Assembly: GCF_910592395.1 (NCBI RefSeq)
Contig: NC_088311.1
Span: 1,490,501 to 1,554,500, forward strand
Source of the DNA: Lineus longissimus
Lineage: Eukaryota; Nemertea; Pilidiophora; Heteronemertea; Lineidae
DNA: 64,000 nucleotides
Reading direction: 5' to 3'
Part shown: in pieces, positions 35,601 through 50,649 of the stretch
Layout of the letters: the number at the start of each line of letters is the position of its first letter
Numbering within the stretch: the stretch's first letter is position 1
Notes under the pieces: model-generated
The model's database searches: none
The model's input: only the letters and a program-made list of their open reading frames with translations
What the model was told of the DNA's origin: nothing
Program-made: the position numbers and the translations under genes

Positions 35601-38600
35601 TGACATTGACAGAAAGGTTTGCAAATAAGATTAGGAAGCAGGGCCGGGTGCTCTCTGGTCTACAAAGTCATTCTGCTGTCAAACACCCACACACCAAGTT
35701 TTAAGTTCCTACATGTAGATGTCGGGTTGGAAGAAGGACAATCTCACAGTACATCGAAATTATTGTATAAGGAATATGTCTATCATCGAATCAAACATGA
35801 CCTAGCCCCTTAACATATCAGTCACCGAAGACCACCAGCACCACCCAACAACCCAAACCCTGGCTGTGTCAAAGTTTTTGAATTTCTCTCCTGAGAGATA
35901 TGATTAATTTCATTGCATTTTAAAAACAGAAACTCTTTGGGTTCTTTTTGCTGTTTTTGCCTTATTCAATTATCAAACAGATCTTTGGTAATTAACTTCG
36001 GATGAGCTAATGAATCCTGCAAGTCATTATTTGAACAGATTCAGAAACCGTAGAAGCCTTGAATGGAACTGATCGCTGGGGAAATCGATTCATCCATTGA
36101 TGACATCCAGTGCACATCGGTTCAGGATTAAATTATTTATTTCATGGCATGTGCAGCTACAGTTTCTCCATTATGGTAATTACGGCTGTTGAATGGTTCG
36201 TCTCATCTCCATCCGGAGTCAACTCCTCCTTGTTTAGTCGTGTGTTTCGTTTTGCGATATTCATCAGAAATTTTGAAATAGTTGAAACATGACAAAGTAT
36301 AGATAAAGTATTTTCCTCAAACGCGTTGCTATTCTAATCCTGTATATCTTGAAAGAGACTTCTGGTGATTTCGTAACACAGTCACCCGAAAGGTCAGACA
36401 GGACTGACAATCTGATCTTTATAGGTATTTCTAATCTGGCTTCCTCTGTCATTGTTTGTTACAAGAGCACTTATTGGATTATTGGTAAATGTTATTACCA
36501 AATCATGATGAACTCCTATGGTATCTTTTATACATAATATGACATCCAATTATAAAAAAGCTTCTCCATTATCCTATATATCGGTAAACAACAACATAAA
36601 AAAATGATGTAACCTTTGTAAGAAGAATAGCACAGCGCAACATACGCAATGAGAACTTTTGCAAACCAAAAAATTCTGTCTTCAGGCGTTGTTATCTTGC
36701 TTTGATGAATATGACATTCCCAATCGGCTAAAAGCTAGTCCCATACTTCGCTTGGTTTGTTGCTGTATACGTATTCTGGTACTAGCGTTATCATTGTTGC
36801 CAAGAGCAAGAATGATCAATACGAATGCTTTTACTAAAATCAATACCAGGACGAAAACACGCCGATGACTTGGATACAAAAAAACTCTTCCTAAAAGCTC
36901 TGTTTATTTCTTGATATTTTGATGTGTTGACTTATCTGTCTGGCCAACTGGTGAAATGCATCCATTTCCAAAGGATCATTAAAGCTACTGAGAATCAAAA
37001 TACCATGAGTTCTTATTAGACTGCCAAAGCTAGTTTTCTACAACCGATGTCATATCCAAGTTCTGATCAGTTCTCTGCGTTCCAGATGAACAAAATTGTA
37101 ACAGTATTAAGCAAAACTTTTTTTAACTTTTTTTTCACTTTGATGTAGACGTAACTTGAAGTGTTCTACTTCGTAACAACACACGTGTCTGTGATAGCAA
37201 GGTCTCAAATCGTCATCCTAAACAGTTGTCAAATCTCACTGCTGTTCATGGTCACTTCCAACTGAGGAAAAACTAGTTATAGTTGGTAATGGATAAGCTT
37301 GCAAAATCTTGACCTACACAACAATGAGCGTAGTCATCAGCGTGCTGCTTGATACAGGTTTCGTTCTCCCAAAAAGTTGTCCTCCACACCTGCTCTGAGA
37401 AAAGCATGGGTGACTGTTACATCCTACTAGGAGATGACTGTCGCCTAGAGCACCCACACTTTGACCGCTGGTCAAGCCCTTGACAGCCAGGGTAGACAGA
37501 TTGTTATCTTGTCATTCCTACTGTTACTGGTAGGTTATGAATGGCGTGATCCTTTGATTCTGGCTGACGATATCAGTGTAAGTTGTTAACCTATCATGCC
37601 TATTATCTACCTCTGTGTGTCTTGTTATTAGCGATATTCTTATTCCGGTTTGTTGTTTCTTACATACTCTGAAAAGACAAAGGTTCCGGAAAATATTGGT
37701 TTTATCTCTCAATATTTTTTGTCACATCAATCCACGGCATGTCTTCACAGTTGACTATTTGTTGCTGAAATTCATCGCTATTGGAGAATTATCTAAAAAC
37801 GGTGCTTGGAGTTAAGATAATGTTGTTGATATGATAAAATTCAACTGATTTATTCTTCATTTCATGTCTTAACTATCTTTAATCCCTCTATGGATTCGAG
37901 AAAATTTGGTTTTGTCTTTAGGTGGGGGAGGTCACATAACATGAATCAGAGAGACTCGAGACTGCATGGTTAAGCTGAGATAGTATAATGATCTCCTTTT
38001 CCTTTTCGGAGTAAATATCATGATGGCTGGATATGAAAACGTCAGCCAAATCCCTTGAAAAATCAATCTGGTGTCAACATCCTCCCTATCAAACGTCTCA
38101 TAATGTCCATTCCCTGGCCTAGTATTACCAATGCTTGCTGACATAATTCTTGACCATTATTACCCAGCATCTCTTTTCATGTAATGTCAACTTCCTTCTT
38201 TTCTAGCTGCCAAGTAATCCTCTACGACCTGAGAACAAGACCAGAAAAATGAGATTTGCAGCAATCTTGTCACTCTCCATACCAGTGGAAAATACGGACG
38301 ACATATCAAGTATTCTCAGTGAATTGTCTAATCTACTACTAATAGAATAATCCAAAAATGTTCTTTTTGATGGGGCCATTAAGTTGATAAAAGGTTTAGC
38401 TGTTTCAGCAGTTGTTGCAAACATGTTGTTGCACTCCAGTGTCAGCATTGTCTTACATGAACATATCTCATTGTTAACCTCTCTTGTTGGTGTGAAGAGG
38501 GGCTGAAGCAGTTGCGTGCTGACACATTATAGTGCAAATGCCCTATTTGTACTACAGTCGATATCTGATGACCAAGAGCATCAGACCAGTTATGACCTTG

Positions 38601-41600
38601 CAGTAGTTCATGTTAGTCTTTCTGATGCTGCAGCTTTTAGGATGCAAACTGTCAAGCCACACAGCAAGTCCCTTGATGGTTATAACCACAGTGATTAGAA
38701 TACCAACAGCCTAAATGGGTAATTCAATCAAGTGGACCGATCAGCTAATGGCCAGCAAACACGGAGACAGCATTCTGGTGTTGATAACACATACTGCAAG
38801 TTGATAAAACAACTCATTGCATATCCATCTGACTTGGTCATAACACCTTCAAACCTGGCCTTTGGCTTCGAGTGTTTTTTCACAGTGAGACTGTCGTGCT
38901 ATCTCTGGATGACATAACACACAATACTATTTGGTCTTTGAATTGCTTACTCTTGAAACCACGTGGTAGGTTATCGCACCAAAACGTATCATTCTCATCA
39001 ACTCGAGTGAAACTCAAGTGTCATTTCGAAGGGACGGTTACCAGCCGAGGATACAGTAGCTGATGAGAAGAACCTGAGCCTCCACACAAAAAAGTAACGA
39101 GTAACTGAGTGTAATCCTTAAGGAGTTGAACTCGTCATCCCAGCTTACGAGTCCACTCCAATATCTTCACCAAAAGAAAGGCTGACGCTGCTGCTAGTAA
39201 TAAGATTGTGTGTGGCTAGGAGCAATGGCTCAGCTGTGGAACTCATGGATTGGTAAGGCAATCATGAAGTCGCATCATCAGCTTCTTTTGTTTTGTAGTA
39301 AGTTGTGAGCTCAGCTGCTGCACACATTTTTCTGCCAGCATCCGAAAAAGGCATATTCTCACACAAGAAGCTGAGATGCAGCGGACATTTCCTCAGTTTC
39401 CCAAATGCCCATTATATAAAGACGCACAATAATTATTCCTCATAACTGAGAACACGATATGAAAATAGAAAATCTGCTATAAACGCAGCTGGTTGAATTG
39501 CATCCCGGATTGTGGTCATTGAAATGCAATCTCCAGTTATAACTTGTCATCATTGGCCTATTCTGCTGAGGAGCAAACCTGGATCTCTGCTTTGTAAACC
39601 ACGATGCACCTTTCACCAGCCCAATATCCCACCTCTTTAACCTGAACTCCTATTAACTGGATACACTCTCCAGTAATTGCTTCTTCATCACAAGTAATAG
39701 TTCATTATATGTTCTCGTTAACGCGATAACGAGATTTGAGCAGCTGTGGTTGTAAATCTGAACTGATAAAACTTATTTGCTTGGTAGTTATCAATTATTG
39801 TTGAGAATAGAATTCTCTTCGACTACTTTCTGATATGAGAGTGTTATCCCAGGTTTGCCTATTTTGAGTTGTAGGCAAAGTTGAGACCAGAATTCACATC
39901 GATACTATTAAGGTTTTTATTCAGTGAAATAGTAACCTATTATGTGGATATTTTCACTATAATAATAGCTGGTGAAGAATCAATTGTCACCTGAAGTTCA
40001 ATACTTGAAAAATTTTCCTGACTTATTCATGACTTCAACTTTCCTTCCTTGGTGTTGGCATTGAAACTTGTAAATTTCATCAGAAGTTCTTCTTGATAAG
40101 GACATCCTTTGGGCTGACAGTAATCAGAGGGTGAACACTCTGACTTGAGGGGTCAAACTGAGAGGAATCACCATAGAGACTAGAATCAACCTCCTAGATG
40201 GAGAGAGTGTCCTCTGAGGAGATGTGTCCACTTAATGAGAATCTGTCTGGTTGTTGGTGGTCATTTGAGCAAGAAGCAAGTTGTACCCTGGATGGGGCCA
40301 TTAGTCAGTAGAAAGAAGCAATGCTAAGAAGCACTCACGGCTGCATCATGTCACTAGCAGTAATCCAGACCATTAGCATCAACTGGCTATAGAGTAGGAA
40401 GTGGTGACTGCACTAACTAAAGCCTGGAAGAAGCTATGTAAAGAGTGAAGGGATGATATTGTCGTGAAAAACTTGGCGTCTAGTAATTGAAAATAGATTT
40501 TCTTGACAGGGGCCCAAATGGTTTACTTTTTACTTCCTGATTGACGAAAAGTGGCTCGGGCATCACAACACTCCATGACCTACCAGTCTACATCGATGAA
40601 GTCTGGCAAATGATGCACCAACGATTTTCAGTTAATTAATTTTTTTCAATGAATGTCATCTATATATGGAAGTCTTGCATAATGTCCCACTTAAGATGTC
40701 GAGATGAAATTAAAGTTACATGTACTTTTAATATGGAAGTTTAAGCAGATTGGCACTCTCAAGAGAACTCCCATTCAGATGGCGCACGTTTCAGTCACAT
40801 CATTTCTTCTAAAGACATGAAAAGTGTGAATGTCAGAGTGTCAAACTTGGATAATTAGCCCGAGGAGAAATATATCAGCACCAAGCAATCTCAGGAGCCA
40901 TGATTACTCATCCTGTATAATAAAAAACCCTGCTGGAAGGAATATGACTTGACCACAATGATTTCCAGTCACCGCGATGCCTTGAGGACATCTTCACAAT
41001 CTCACCACTTTTTCGTTGATGAATAATAAATGACGTTTGGTACTTGGTACACATCTTAGATAATGTAGAATGCATGTTTGCATTACCAATAGGGTAGTGG
41101 TACAGTGGTTTATAGAGATGTGACTTGCCATCAAAGGTTTGAGGGGTCAAGCTCTGCTTTGTCCTCCCTGGACATGCCAAATGATTCCATGTGTGGACAG
41201 TTTATACTTAAGAGTTCCTCTGCCATTGAGGAGATCGATTATAATGTAACACTTGTAGCACTATGAGATAGACCGTGCTTGATATGAAGATCTGGGTCAA
41301 TTCAAATTCCCTCTTTTCAAATGTGTGTTGTGAAGCTGTAACTTGCTTTGAAACAGACCTTTGGCAGTTTATACCTGCTAATCAAAGCCAACGTCACTGA
41401 AAAAAGAAGGCTGTTTAAGGTTGTTTTCAATTAATTCCAACAATTTCTTTGTAATGTCGTTTTATTGAAACATTTTGAACTGCCAATCATTTCCCCATGA
41501 AGAAGAAAAACCTGGCATTGAATTACAGACTGTGGGCGGTTGCTAAAAACGGTCTGTTGACAGGAAAGTGAAACTAATTATCATGTAGCTTGCAGCAAAG

Positions 41601-44600
41601 TCTCTTGAGAGGGCGTGAAATGAAAGTTTCGATGAAAGACTTCTAAAATCTTGGATAAAATCTTTCTGTGACTTTTACACTTCAGGTAATTAAAGCGAAT
41701 GAGCTGAGATAAAAAATAGTTTCAATTACATGAAACTTCGAAAGTTTGAATAAGTGGTAAAATAACCTACGCACTTTTGAAAACTTGATATGTCGCTATT
41801 TTTAATACGACCGATCAGGATATTTGTTAAAACCATTTCCTTCCGCTTCCGAGATCGAGACTTTTTTCGTTGACGGGGACATACCGATTTGCTGCGATCC
41901 CTTGCCGCATTGACATTGTATAACTGTCCGTGGTTTTATGATTGATGAGTGGTGGTTGGTGATGCTGAATACATCGTCGAGGATGAATGGATGAGTTCTT
42001 GTCGAAGGTATTCACGATGAGTGGAAATTAATGTTTCATCCCCAAGCAACAAAACTACTTGAACACTAAGTTGTTTTTTGCCAGAAGCTAATGATTGCGA
42101 CTGAAGTATGCTCTGTAACTAATTAGGATATGTTCGGCTGTGTATCTATAGTCTGTTACATTTGTGAACTTGTGGCATTGTTTCATTTGCCTTCCTAGCA
42201 TGTTCCCTGGTACAATGGGAATGTTTAATAAGCCAAACAAAGGTTCATTTGTGTGTGGTCAGAAGCAAGCATTGAACAAGGGTAAACGCCATAAGCGAAC
42301 AGTCTATCGTGGATATGCAGTATTAGGCCCACCATGTCTTGTATTCCAGTATGAAGCTGCCTTTTCTGCCTGGAAACTGGTCGGTCGACCCACCCCTGTC
42401 TTATACTCATCAACACCTATATCGATCAGGACAATGCGTGCGCTTGCTGGTCTTTCCACATAGTGAGGAATCAATGAATACAATTTAAATAGCCGTCTTC
42501 GTGATTTGGTTCGACATTCTGTTGTCGCAACATTGTGAATTGATCTGAAGTCATCTCCTCAGCGTTGATTACCCCTTACTGTGGTGGCTAATGAAAGGAT
42601 CGCCACATTGCGGGACTGTCATCAGAGACACCAACCCTGTTGTGATTTATGCTAATGACAGGATTGCACGAGTTGGCATTCGTCCTATTTTGTTAAAATA
42701 CCCGTTGCAACCCAACATGCAATCGTAACACCATGTCATCCTCTGTAAGATGTTGTTAAATCAAATATCCCTCTCTTAAAGATCATCAGAAACTAATAGG
42801 GCCAACTTGTATTCACTAGACAAAAACGAACCTGGATCAACTACGCTCTGCTACCATGTAATGGAGCTTGGACTGATTTCTGGCACAACATTCAAGCCAC
42901 AGTGCTTTGCGATGAATTATGTTACTTTTGACTCTTTTACCAATGGGAAATGACAAATTTGTCAGGTATTCTCAATTTCACTGATATGTACACGTTTTCT
43001 GCCCGTTCGAATGATATCGGAAACTGAATTTGATGAATATATTACTGCATGGCACATTTGGTTTGTCCTATTTTCCATTTTCTTTTTACCTGAGCCCCAA
43101 AAAGTTATTTAACGCAAATCCCAACGCCCAGTTCCTGTATTCATGTTAATGGTTGCCATCCCTAGCGCTGCGACGAAGTGACAAATGCAGTCAAGATGCT
43201 GAATGCAAGCAATCATTTCATGAAATATTCCAGAGGTTTCAACAGAAATTACTTTACTTTTTATCTCTCCTGACAGTTGTAGCTTTCAGTAAAACTAATA
43301 AAGAGTAAAGAGTAGCATTCCCTGGTTGATCGTTACTATGGTTATTGTCAAATGTTGGTCTCGTGGATCAGCGCATGGCTGAACGCACCAATTAAGTGAA
43401 GCAATCATATTTCAAATGCTCGTCATCTGGGACTATGAAATTAATGGACACGTAGAAAGGGGCCTGGCTAATTGTCTCAGCTGAGCAGGCTAATTGTCTA
43501 ACCTCAAAATTGAATAGTACGCATAGATATAGCATCTCTGCTTCTTATCAAGTTCTTGGCTACTCTTGCTTGTGGCGGGGTATTTTATCTTCCTGTATTC
43601 ATATCCTTCTCGCCAACTCTTGTCTTATTCTTGAGGAGCAATTAATCAATATGGTCCTTAACACTGAGAGACACTTCGAGATATTGCACACATCTTGTTT
43701 TGTTATTGTAGAAATAGTTTCTGAAGAAGTGTTGATTTAATGCATGGTTGTTTGAAACATGGCAAATTGTTGGTTGACTTAACTACTTTTCGGTAGTTGA
43801 ACACACACAGAGCAAGTAGTATGAATTCGCCTTCATTTTATCGCCAGTGTTCTCATGTGCCCTGTTTGATACAAAACATGTTGATATTGCTGCCCCAGCT
43901 CTATTTGAGCCATAACGTTCCAGCTCTGTGACAGCTTATCTTCAATAGTTTCTTCCGAGTAGCCATAATGCAATATGGGATATCATTGAGACGTATAAGT
44001 GTCTCTCTCTATCACTAAGAAATAATTGACTTTGCAAACAGATTTGCAAGCAAACTACTGAGGACACAAGTTATGTTAGCGACGGTATTCGTCTTATGGT
44101 CAGCATGGTCTCTATGATGGTGCAAATAGATCAGTTAAGAACCAGAACGTGGTGGACCCTGATAATATCATGACAACCGTTGTAGTATTACAACTAGAGC
44201 ACTGTATCTGCTTATACATGGTCTTCAGGTCCACAAGACGGCATCAGTGGTCGATTGTAGCGCTTACACTTGAGCACAATTATCTGCGTCTTATTACATA
44301 CTCATGGTGGACTGGTCCTCGAGATGGCACAAGTAAATCGGTAACTGACGGCAATCATGCAAGATTAGCCAAATTATAGTGAATTGGTCTTCTAGATGTG
44401 AATATGATCCAATAGCTCACTGCAATGAATGTACTCCATTAGGCGTCTAATTCGTGGCGGTAGCAGTATCCTTGGGGACACATTATATCACTTCCTCCGT
44501 GATGCTAAGGAGTTTGCAGGTAGCCGTGGGTGATAGTGGCACTATTAGGTTATGCCCAATGAATACGGTCTCTGTGGTATTCAGGTTGTCGCTCAATAAA

Positions 44601-46683
44601 GGAATATCATGCAGGCAGTTGCTCGAATGACAATATCGGTGATATTTGATTTGGTGTTAATCCAAGACATGTTCTTTCTCCATGGCTTTTGGCTAGTGAT
44701 GTTGTCAATTGACACTGTCACTAACGTTTTTTGAGCGATTGTTTCTGGCTCTATCAGATGGTCTCATGACCACGCCAATGAAAGATAAGTACAGCTAAGA
44801 TTAGTCTGTATTTATGTCAAAGCTAAAAGAAACATCTACTTGTGAAAAAAAGATAACATTTCAGCTGATATATCCCAGCATCGAAAGATGAACGCTGGTC
44901 TCCCAGATCTGATGAGTGGATCCTAATCCTTAGTGTGGTTGTCATGTACAGATGACAGGTCCCCAATCATCCATAGATCATCTTCACCTTCGGTTATAAT
45001 GGGACAAAAGGCTGGTGATGACCTTTTCCTGTCAGTTATATAGACAGACAAAAGTCTCTTCCGGTTGATCATCGCCAATTTCCTATCGTGTCCTGTCAAA
45101 CATCAGACTCATTTCCTAACCTTTATATTGCGAGAGATATCTTTTTAGCTGTTTATGAAGCTAAGCTGTTGTCAGACATCAACAGGTTGGGTTTGTCATA
45201 CGAACAATGTGAAAGGAATGATTGTCCTCGGCAGAGATGGCCTAACTACAAGAGACTTCTACTGCAACAGATTTGGTCTGGGTCGGTAACATCAGTGGCC
45301 ATGTTAGTCATAATTCCAAAACCATCCTTGTGCACGGTCAGAACAGGAATTGAAAAATAACAGTTGTTTCGTGGTCTGAGGTTGCAATAACTGTAAAAGC
45401 AATTCCATTTCTGCCAATAATATCGTATCATTAGCTATGTACAGAAGAAGATTTAACGGACAATAAGCTGTAAATTGGCATGCTGCGATAGCAATGTAGG
45501 CGTTGCATAAAGAAATGGAAACAGAAAATGGCTGAGAAAAAAATCATACAATAATTGTTTTTCTCTTAACGTGTTGGGTATGGATTTAAAATGTATCTGA
45601 TTACTTAACCTATGTTTTCCCTTATTTGGGCATAACAACATCATGCCTTCTTGGTATATTTTTAATCGACTGTCCTCTAACAAAGCCTAGCATGCTAGGG
45701 TATAGCGTGGGATTGAGAATTATAACTTTGTGGGTCGCCATGGGGAACTTCCTTTCTCAAACTTGCTCACCATGGTGACATTGTTGTCTTCCTCAATGTG
45801 CAAAGAGAGAATTGCAAGGTGTTACTTGCATGATCTATCTCCATCTCACCATTGGCAATAGTCTGATCATAATGGACAAGAAGGAAACACATAAATAGAT
45901 CATTGATAAGATGTATGTGGGTGTGAGTTGCTGAGGGGTGGTTCCAGGTCTTATCAAATGCTCATATAAACCTGCTCCAGTCAGATGGTTTCAGATATCA
46001 CGGCGAGTTTCACCCTGCACATTCACAAAGGAAATTGTACTCAATCCCCAGCATTTGTCTACTGTGTCAATTTCAAATTAATAAATATCGGGAGAATCAA
46101 TTCGGAGCTAGATAGAGGTGCCTGACCATATCAGAGGCTTGGGTCCTGCATCTTGTATAAGGATATCACATCAGAAAAGGTTGCTGCTATCTCCAGGTTG
46201 AATCATGCTGTCACATTCGCCTGATCTTGGACCTGTTCCTTACAGGTTGCTGGTGTCTCTAATGGAGGCTGGCATGCCACACTGAGTGGAGAGGCAAGGT
46301 GAGGCAGGGGTGCAATTAGACAGGTCATAACTTGGATGCTGCTGTCAGACGAGCAGAGAAGCAATTAGTTGGACTGGGATGCCATCAGGAGGTGGCAGAT
46401 CTTTATGTCCTTGAGTACAAGGAAGTATAAAGCTATGGTATCAGCATCATACAATTTATCGGCCGACTTGGATCGTCCCTAGTAGTGATTGTCGCTCTGG
46501 ATGCTGGGAGATACTCTGTAGAACCGTAACAGAACTTGAGGAATAAAAACTTGGTCTGGGATTAAAAGTTGAAATTTCGGGTCCAGTCAGGTAAAAGACA
46601 ATAAAAGTGTTGTTATCATACCTGAGCTTTCTTCCCTCTCTGTGGCTTGTTGCATGAGCAGGTAACTCTTTGGTCCTCTAACT
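32621..46683. other. Region without recognisable genes
   Basis: No convincing exon is seen in about 14 kb apart from the listed MITE. The longest frame (about 32615-33193, 192 codons) is T-rich, starts without an ATG, and looks like chance. An 87-codon ATG frame at 42200-42463 is free of stops but matches no family. Probably intronic. Confidence 0.45.
33502..33688 (+). mobile_element. 187-bp MITE with terminal inverted repeats and TA target duplication
   Basis: The left end CGCTGGCTGGGAAAGG and the right end CCTTTCCCAGCCACCG form terminal inverted repeats that extend about 60 bp inwards (CATCACATG, then TTTTTC). Both ends are flanked by TA (33500-33501 and 33689-33690), the target site used by Tc1/mariner-type transposases. 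The core has three TCGATCGAG motifs. No transposase is encoded, so it would move only in trans. Confidence 0.75.
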
Positions 46684-46729
46684 ATGGATAAGTTAGTGAG
46701 TTCGAAATATTCAGCTTGTGACACTTCAG
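46684..46729 (+). other. Candidate first coding exon (MDKLVSSKYSACDTS), phase-1 donor
   Basis: ATGG with A at -3, close to the Kozak optimum, opens fifteen codons and one base and ends at CAG|GTAAGT, a consensus donor. The phase-1 end fits the TIR exon 3.9 kb downstream. It is the nearest and best-looking of the three first-exon candidates, since the TIR exon itself has no usable start codon. Confidence 0.35.
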
Positions 46730-49700
46730 GTAAGTTACCTTAACCAAGAATTGATAAATACTATTCTTGCTTTTACTTAGTTCTTGATTCTTGCAACACT
46801 TTGGATAAGGTTTTGTAACTTTTTGAATTCTTTTCACTTAATACACTTCCGGTATTAAAGTCCTTTCTATAATTGTTTGTAGGCAGCGGGATTCTCAGCA
46901 GTTACTTCTGGGATATACACCCGTATGAGCAAACATACTCATCATGATCAAACCCAACTTGACCTTCAATGCGTACCTAAGTAATGCAAGTAATAGATTG
47001 ATTTCTGCTGCCATTTGTGATTGAATACGATATGTCATGTAGGCCTCAATCTGATGTTAGACCATTTATTATTATTGCATGATATTCATGCATGGCGTAT
47101 CAGCATGAGGTGCCTCAAGCCGTTCTGCTGCCATCCATTAATATTCCGAATAGATCGTCCTTTATATCTGTTTCAGTCCGCTAAGCTGCATGCAAATGTT
47201 TGTGACATTTGTGCGTACACGCAGCCAGACATTGTTGTCTGTTATGAGCATCAAGGGTGGTAGATTAAGGTATTAACCCATAAGGACGCAGCCAGATATT
47301 GTTGTTAGGTATGAGCATCAAGGGTGGTAGGACCAAAAGGTTATTCTTATCACCACATGTTGTGGAGTGGTGGAGTGAAGACTCACCACATCTGATGCCA
47401 AGTTTGACAAGTCATCATCAGTTTTGGATTCAAAAGGGTTTGATGTGCAAAATACGGGTCCATCGCGCAAACTTTAATACTAAGTGTGAAAACCCTCCTC
47501 AGATGTTGCGTTCATTACGAAAAGAATGCCATGACCTGTTTTTCATCTCACCATACTCTTCTTCAAAGTCTTCATCAACAAATATGCGAGAGTAGCCACA
47601 AGTCATTCACATCACACTTTGAACTTCCTTCTTGTTCTTTTGGAATCCTCTTTGTCGTGTGATGAAATGGCCTGAGGTTCCTGCAGAAGCCTTTGATGTT
47701 CCATCCAATGCGATTCCATAACACACTAAGTCTCACCCATACTTTTAACATAGGACCTTAGCACATTGTTCGTGGGGAAAAATAGCTCCTTTCAACTTCT
47801 GGCTCTAATCTGAGATAGTAAGTCAGCAAAAGGACCATAGGGATTTGGCCAGCAGTACACCACAGTGTGGCAAGTCTTTGGAATATACAGATTTGGTGGC
47901 TTCAGATTTGAATTGAACGGGTGCACCCAGCTTTGTGGATTTCAAACTGATGATTTAGATACCAGTGTGTTTGGTTGCTATGATTCTCTCCAGAAATGAC
48001 TGCCTTTAGATATGTGAGTTACCATTCTTTTAGAGGTATGTAGAATCTTCTGCTTCTTTGTCAAGGTTGCTCAGGAATGTGTCTGTACTTGCGTCCTCTT
48101 CTACAGTTTGGGATTATTCAGAATTTCACATTGCATTTAATACCTCAGGTTTCCCATTTGTCAGTTTCTACTGCATCTCTTCATACAGATCTTTGCAACT
48201 TTCCATCAAGTTGAAAGCTGTGAATGACTATCATACCTCACTGACAATCAGCCCTTCCCAAAGAATGCCAACTTTCAAAGTTACCATTCTTTTTGCACGT
48301 TAATGGCCTTGTCATTAAAATGCCTCATGCAAGAAAACACGTGCATGACTGAGTCAAGTAATAAAAGCCTTTGATAATATCAACGATGGTTGCTTCACGA
48401 TATCACTCAATTTCAGCTCCATGCTGCGATAAAGTTCTTGTGGTGCTTTGCGAGAGATGATGATGATTGTTCTTATTTGTGTGGATACTAGGCGGTACTT
48501 TCGAGCCAATATCTTGACATATACATATGCATGGCTTCATTTTCAAATTGATGGTTCGTCAAGAGTTTGGCAACGCTACTGCTATAGCACTCTTGTTCAA
48601 CTTTGCAAACACCAATCAAGTTATCAATCTTCTTATAGAAAAGTTTTTGCCTGCTTCTTATAGGAAACCAATAAGGTGGCGCCCAGCTCACCGTTATTAC
48701 CTGCCTCCTATATTGATCCATGAATTGGATCGCTGACGCACCCTGACTGGCTTAATAACTATGGCTTCTGGTTACAATCGTCATAACAACAACAAAAACA
48801 TGTCACTAAATCCTTATGAATTATGAAATCTCATGTGAAATGCTCTATTGATTTCCTGTAATGTACAACATTTGATCATTAAATCAACTGAATGTCATGT
48901 TTCTAACATAATCCTTTTAGAGGAATGAAATATGTTTCAGTTGTCAGTGCTGGTTGACATCTCCTTACTGGTTTATGAGCCAATAGTGGTAAATGGTATT
49001 GGCCCGTGATCGGCTCCAAATCCGTGTCTCCTCCTATCCCTTACAGGCTTTACTCGCAGAGTTACCACTGGAGCTGGTTTGACTTGCATGAGCACTCGGG
49101 TTTTTCGAATAGTTAGTGTGAAAGCTATTGCTAAAGAAATGTCTGCACGCGAACAAAATATGATCAGCCAGAAATGATATTCGTTGTGTCCAGTTGGTGC
49201 ATAAGAAACTGGGTCTTTATTGAAGGTCTATTAGCTGTGAAGGCGGTCGTTTTTGCGGCTGAAAGTGTTGGATGGTTTATGTGATGAATTGTTCATTGTG
49301 ACAGTTAAAAACTCTCCCATTTGCTGTTCTCGAACAGATAAAAAGTTCTCGGCTTCATCATTGGGTCAACCTGGACGTTATGAGTTTCTAAAGGCCAATC
49401 AAAGATATGAACGTTATGTATACATGTACAATGGAGCACCATTGGGTGAACAACTACATAAGGCTGAAGAACAGGCATATCATAGGATCAGCAAACATTC
49501 GGAGTAAATTCTCTGCTGTCGTATTCTTGCCTGTTATCCTTGGTGTTTATCTTGTCTCTCCTCGTCTTTAAGAGTTTGATTTTGGTACTACATGATCAGT
49601 AGCAAGTATCTAGGGATGGAGCTATCTTGCTTGCTTAGCCTTGCACCCTTGAGAGTACTGTCAAAGCCGAAGGATACAGTGGATTTTGCTCATTATTCAT

Positions 49701-50649
49701 CAAGGCACTGGGGCGTTTGAAGCTCCCAGGGTTGTTCCGTTGATATCTTTATCATTTCATAGCAATATGTTTTATTGCTATAAGAGGAGATGATAGCCAT
49801 TTGAAACTTATCTGCTGGGGTTAAATTGGTTGGAAGCCGATGTGAAAACTTACTGTTTGTGAAACGCTTTGAATATTGAAGCCCATATATACATGCAGTT
49901 GTAGGATCTTTGAATAAGCTTGTTTTACACTTAAAACACGTTCATGATTATTGTATAGAATTTCAGGTTTCTGCCACCTTTTGACAATGAAGTATCTCAT
50001 TAGTCGTTCATTCCTTTCTCAGCTCCTTTATAGAAGGGAACCTATGATTACAAGCGCATCACTTTAGCCCTTTCAACAAAGCTGATCAAAGATCAATTTC
50101 AACATACAGATTCTATTCTTCACAAAGGGTTCTTCTTCAAGATCAATTTCAATAACAAAGTATTCTCGGCTTAACAGACACAAACTACTTAGGAACTCCT
50201 TTAAGAGTCGAGATAAAAATCAATGGTTTTAAACTTAGTCCACATGCTAGAATTCCCATGGTAGAAAAATGCTAAGAAACAGTGACAGGTGAATTGAAAT
50301 GGTTATCACTGACAAATTTCATTTGTGTCCCTTAGCCTATGTTATAGAAAAGTACAGAACAGCTCGTTAGGTGAGGTCAGCGGGTAGTCTATTCTATTGA
50401 CGCCGACAAAACCATACATGCTGAATATTGTTTTTTGGGGTTCAATGAGACTGACTCTTCTTTTCAGGCATGAATGAAGTACATACCTCGTCAGAAAACC
50501 CCAATTTTAGTTTCAGCTGCAGATTATAAGAAACAGTGCACAAAACTGAATTTCAGTGAGCTCTTCTTAGGTCACCATATCAAACTCGTGATTGGGCCTT
50601 GTTCATTTTGGAAGTGAATATTCATCCGTCCTTTTCATTGTTTTTGCAG
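46730..50649. other. Probable intron upstream of the TIR exon
   Basis: Nothing recognisable is seen on either strand. Open frames such as 49253-49507 lack family motifs. The end of the segment (TTGTTTTTGCAG) is a good polypyrimidine acceptor for the TIR exon. Confidence 0.4.

Noticed and set aside
39264-39297. ATG run MKSHHQLLLFC ending at GTAAGT in phase 1
   Set aside because: The signal-like peptide is tempting as another alternative first exon, but the site is one of about ten GTAAGT hexamers expected by chance and has nothing further in its favour.
42200-42463. 87-codon ATG frame on the plus strand
   Set aside because: It reads plausibly, but the antisense strand is also open, there is no motif, and no promoter or splice context; unsupported.
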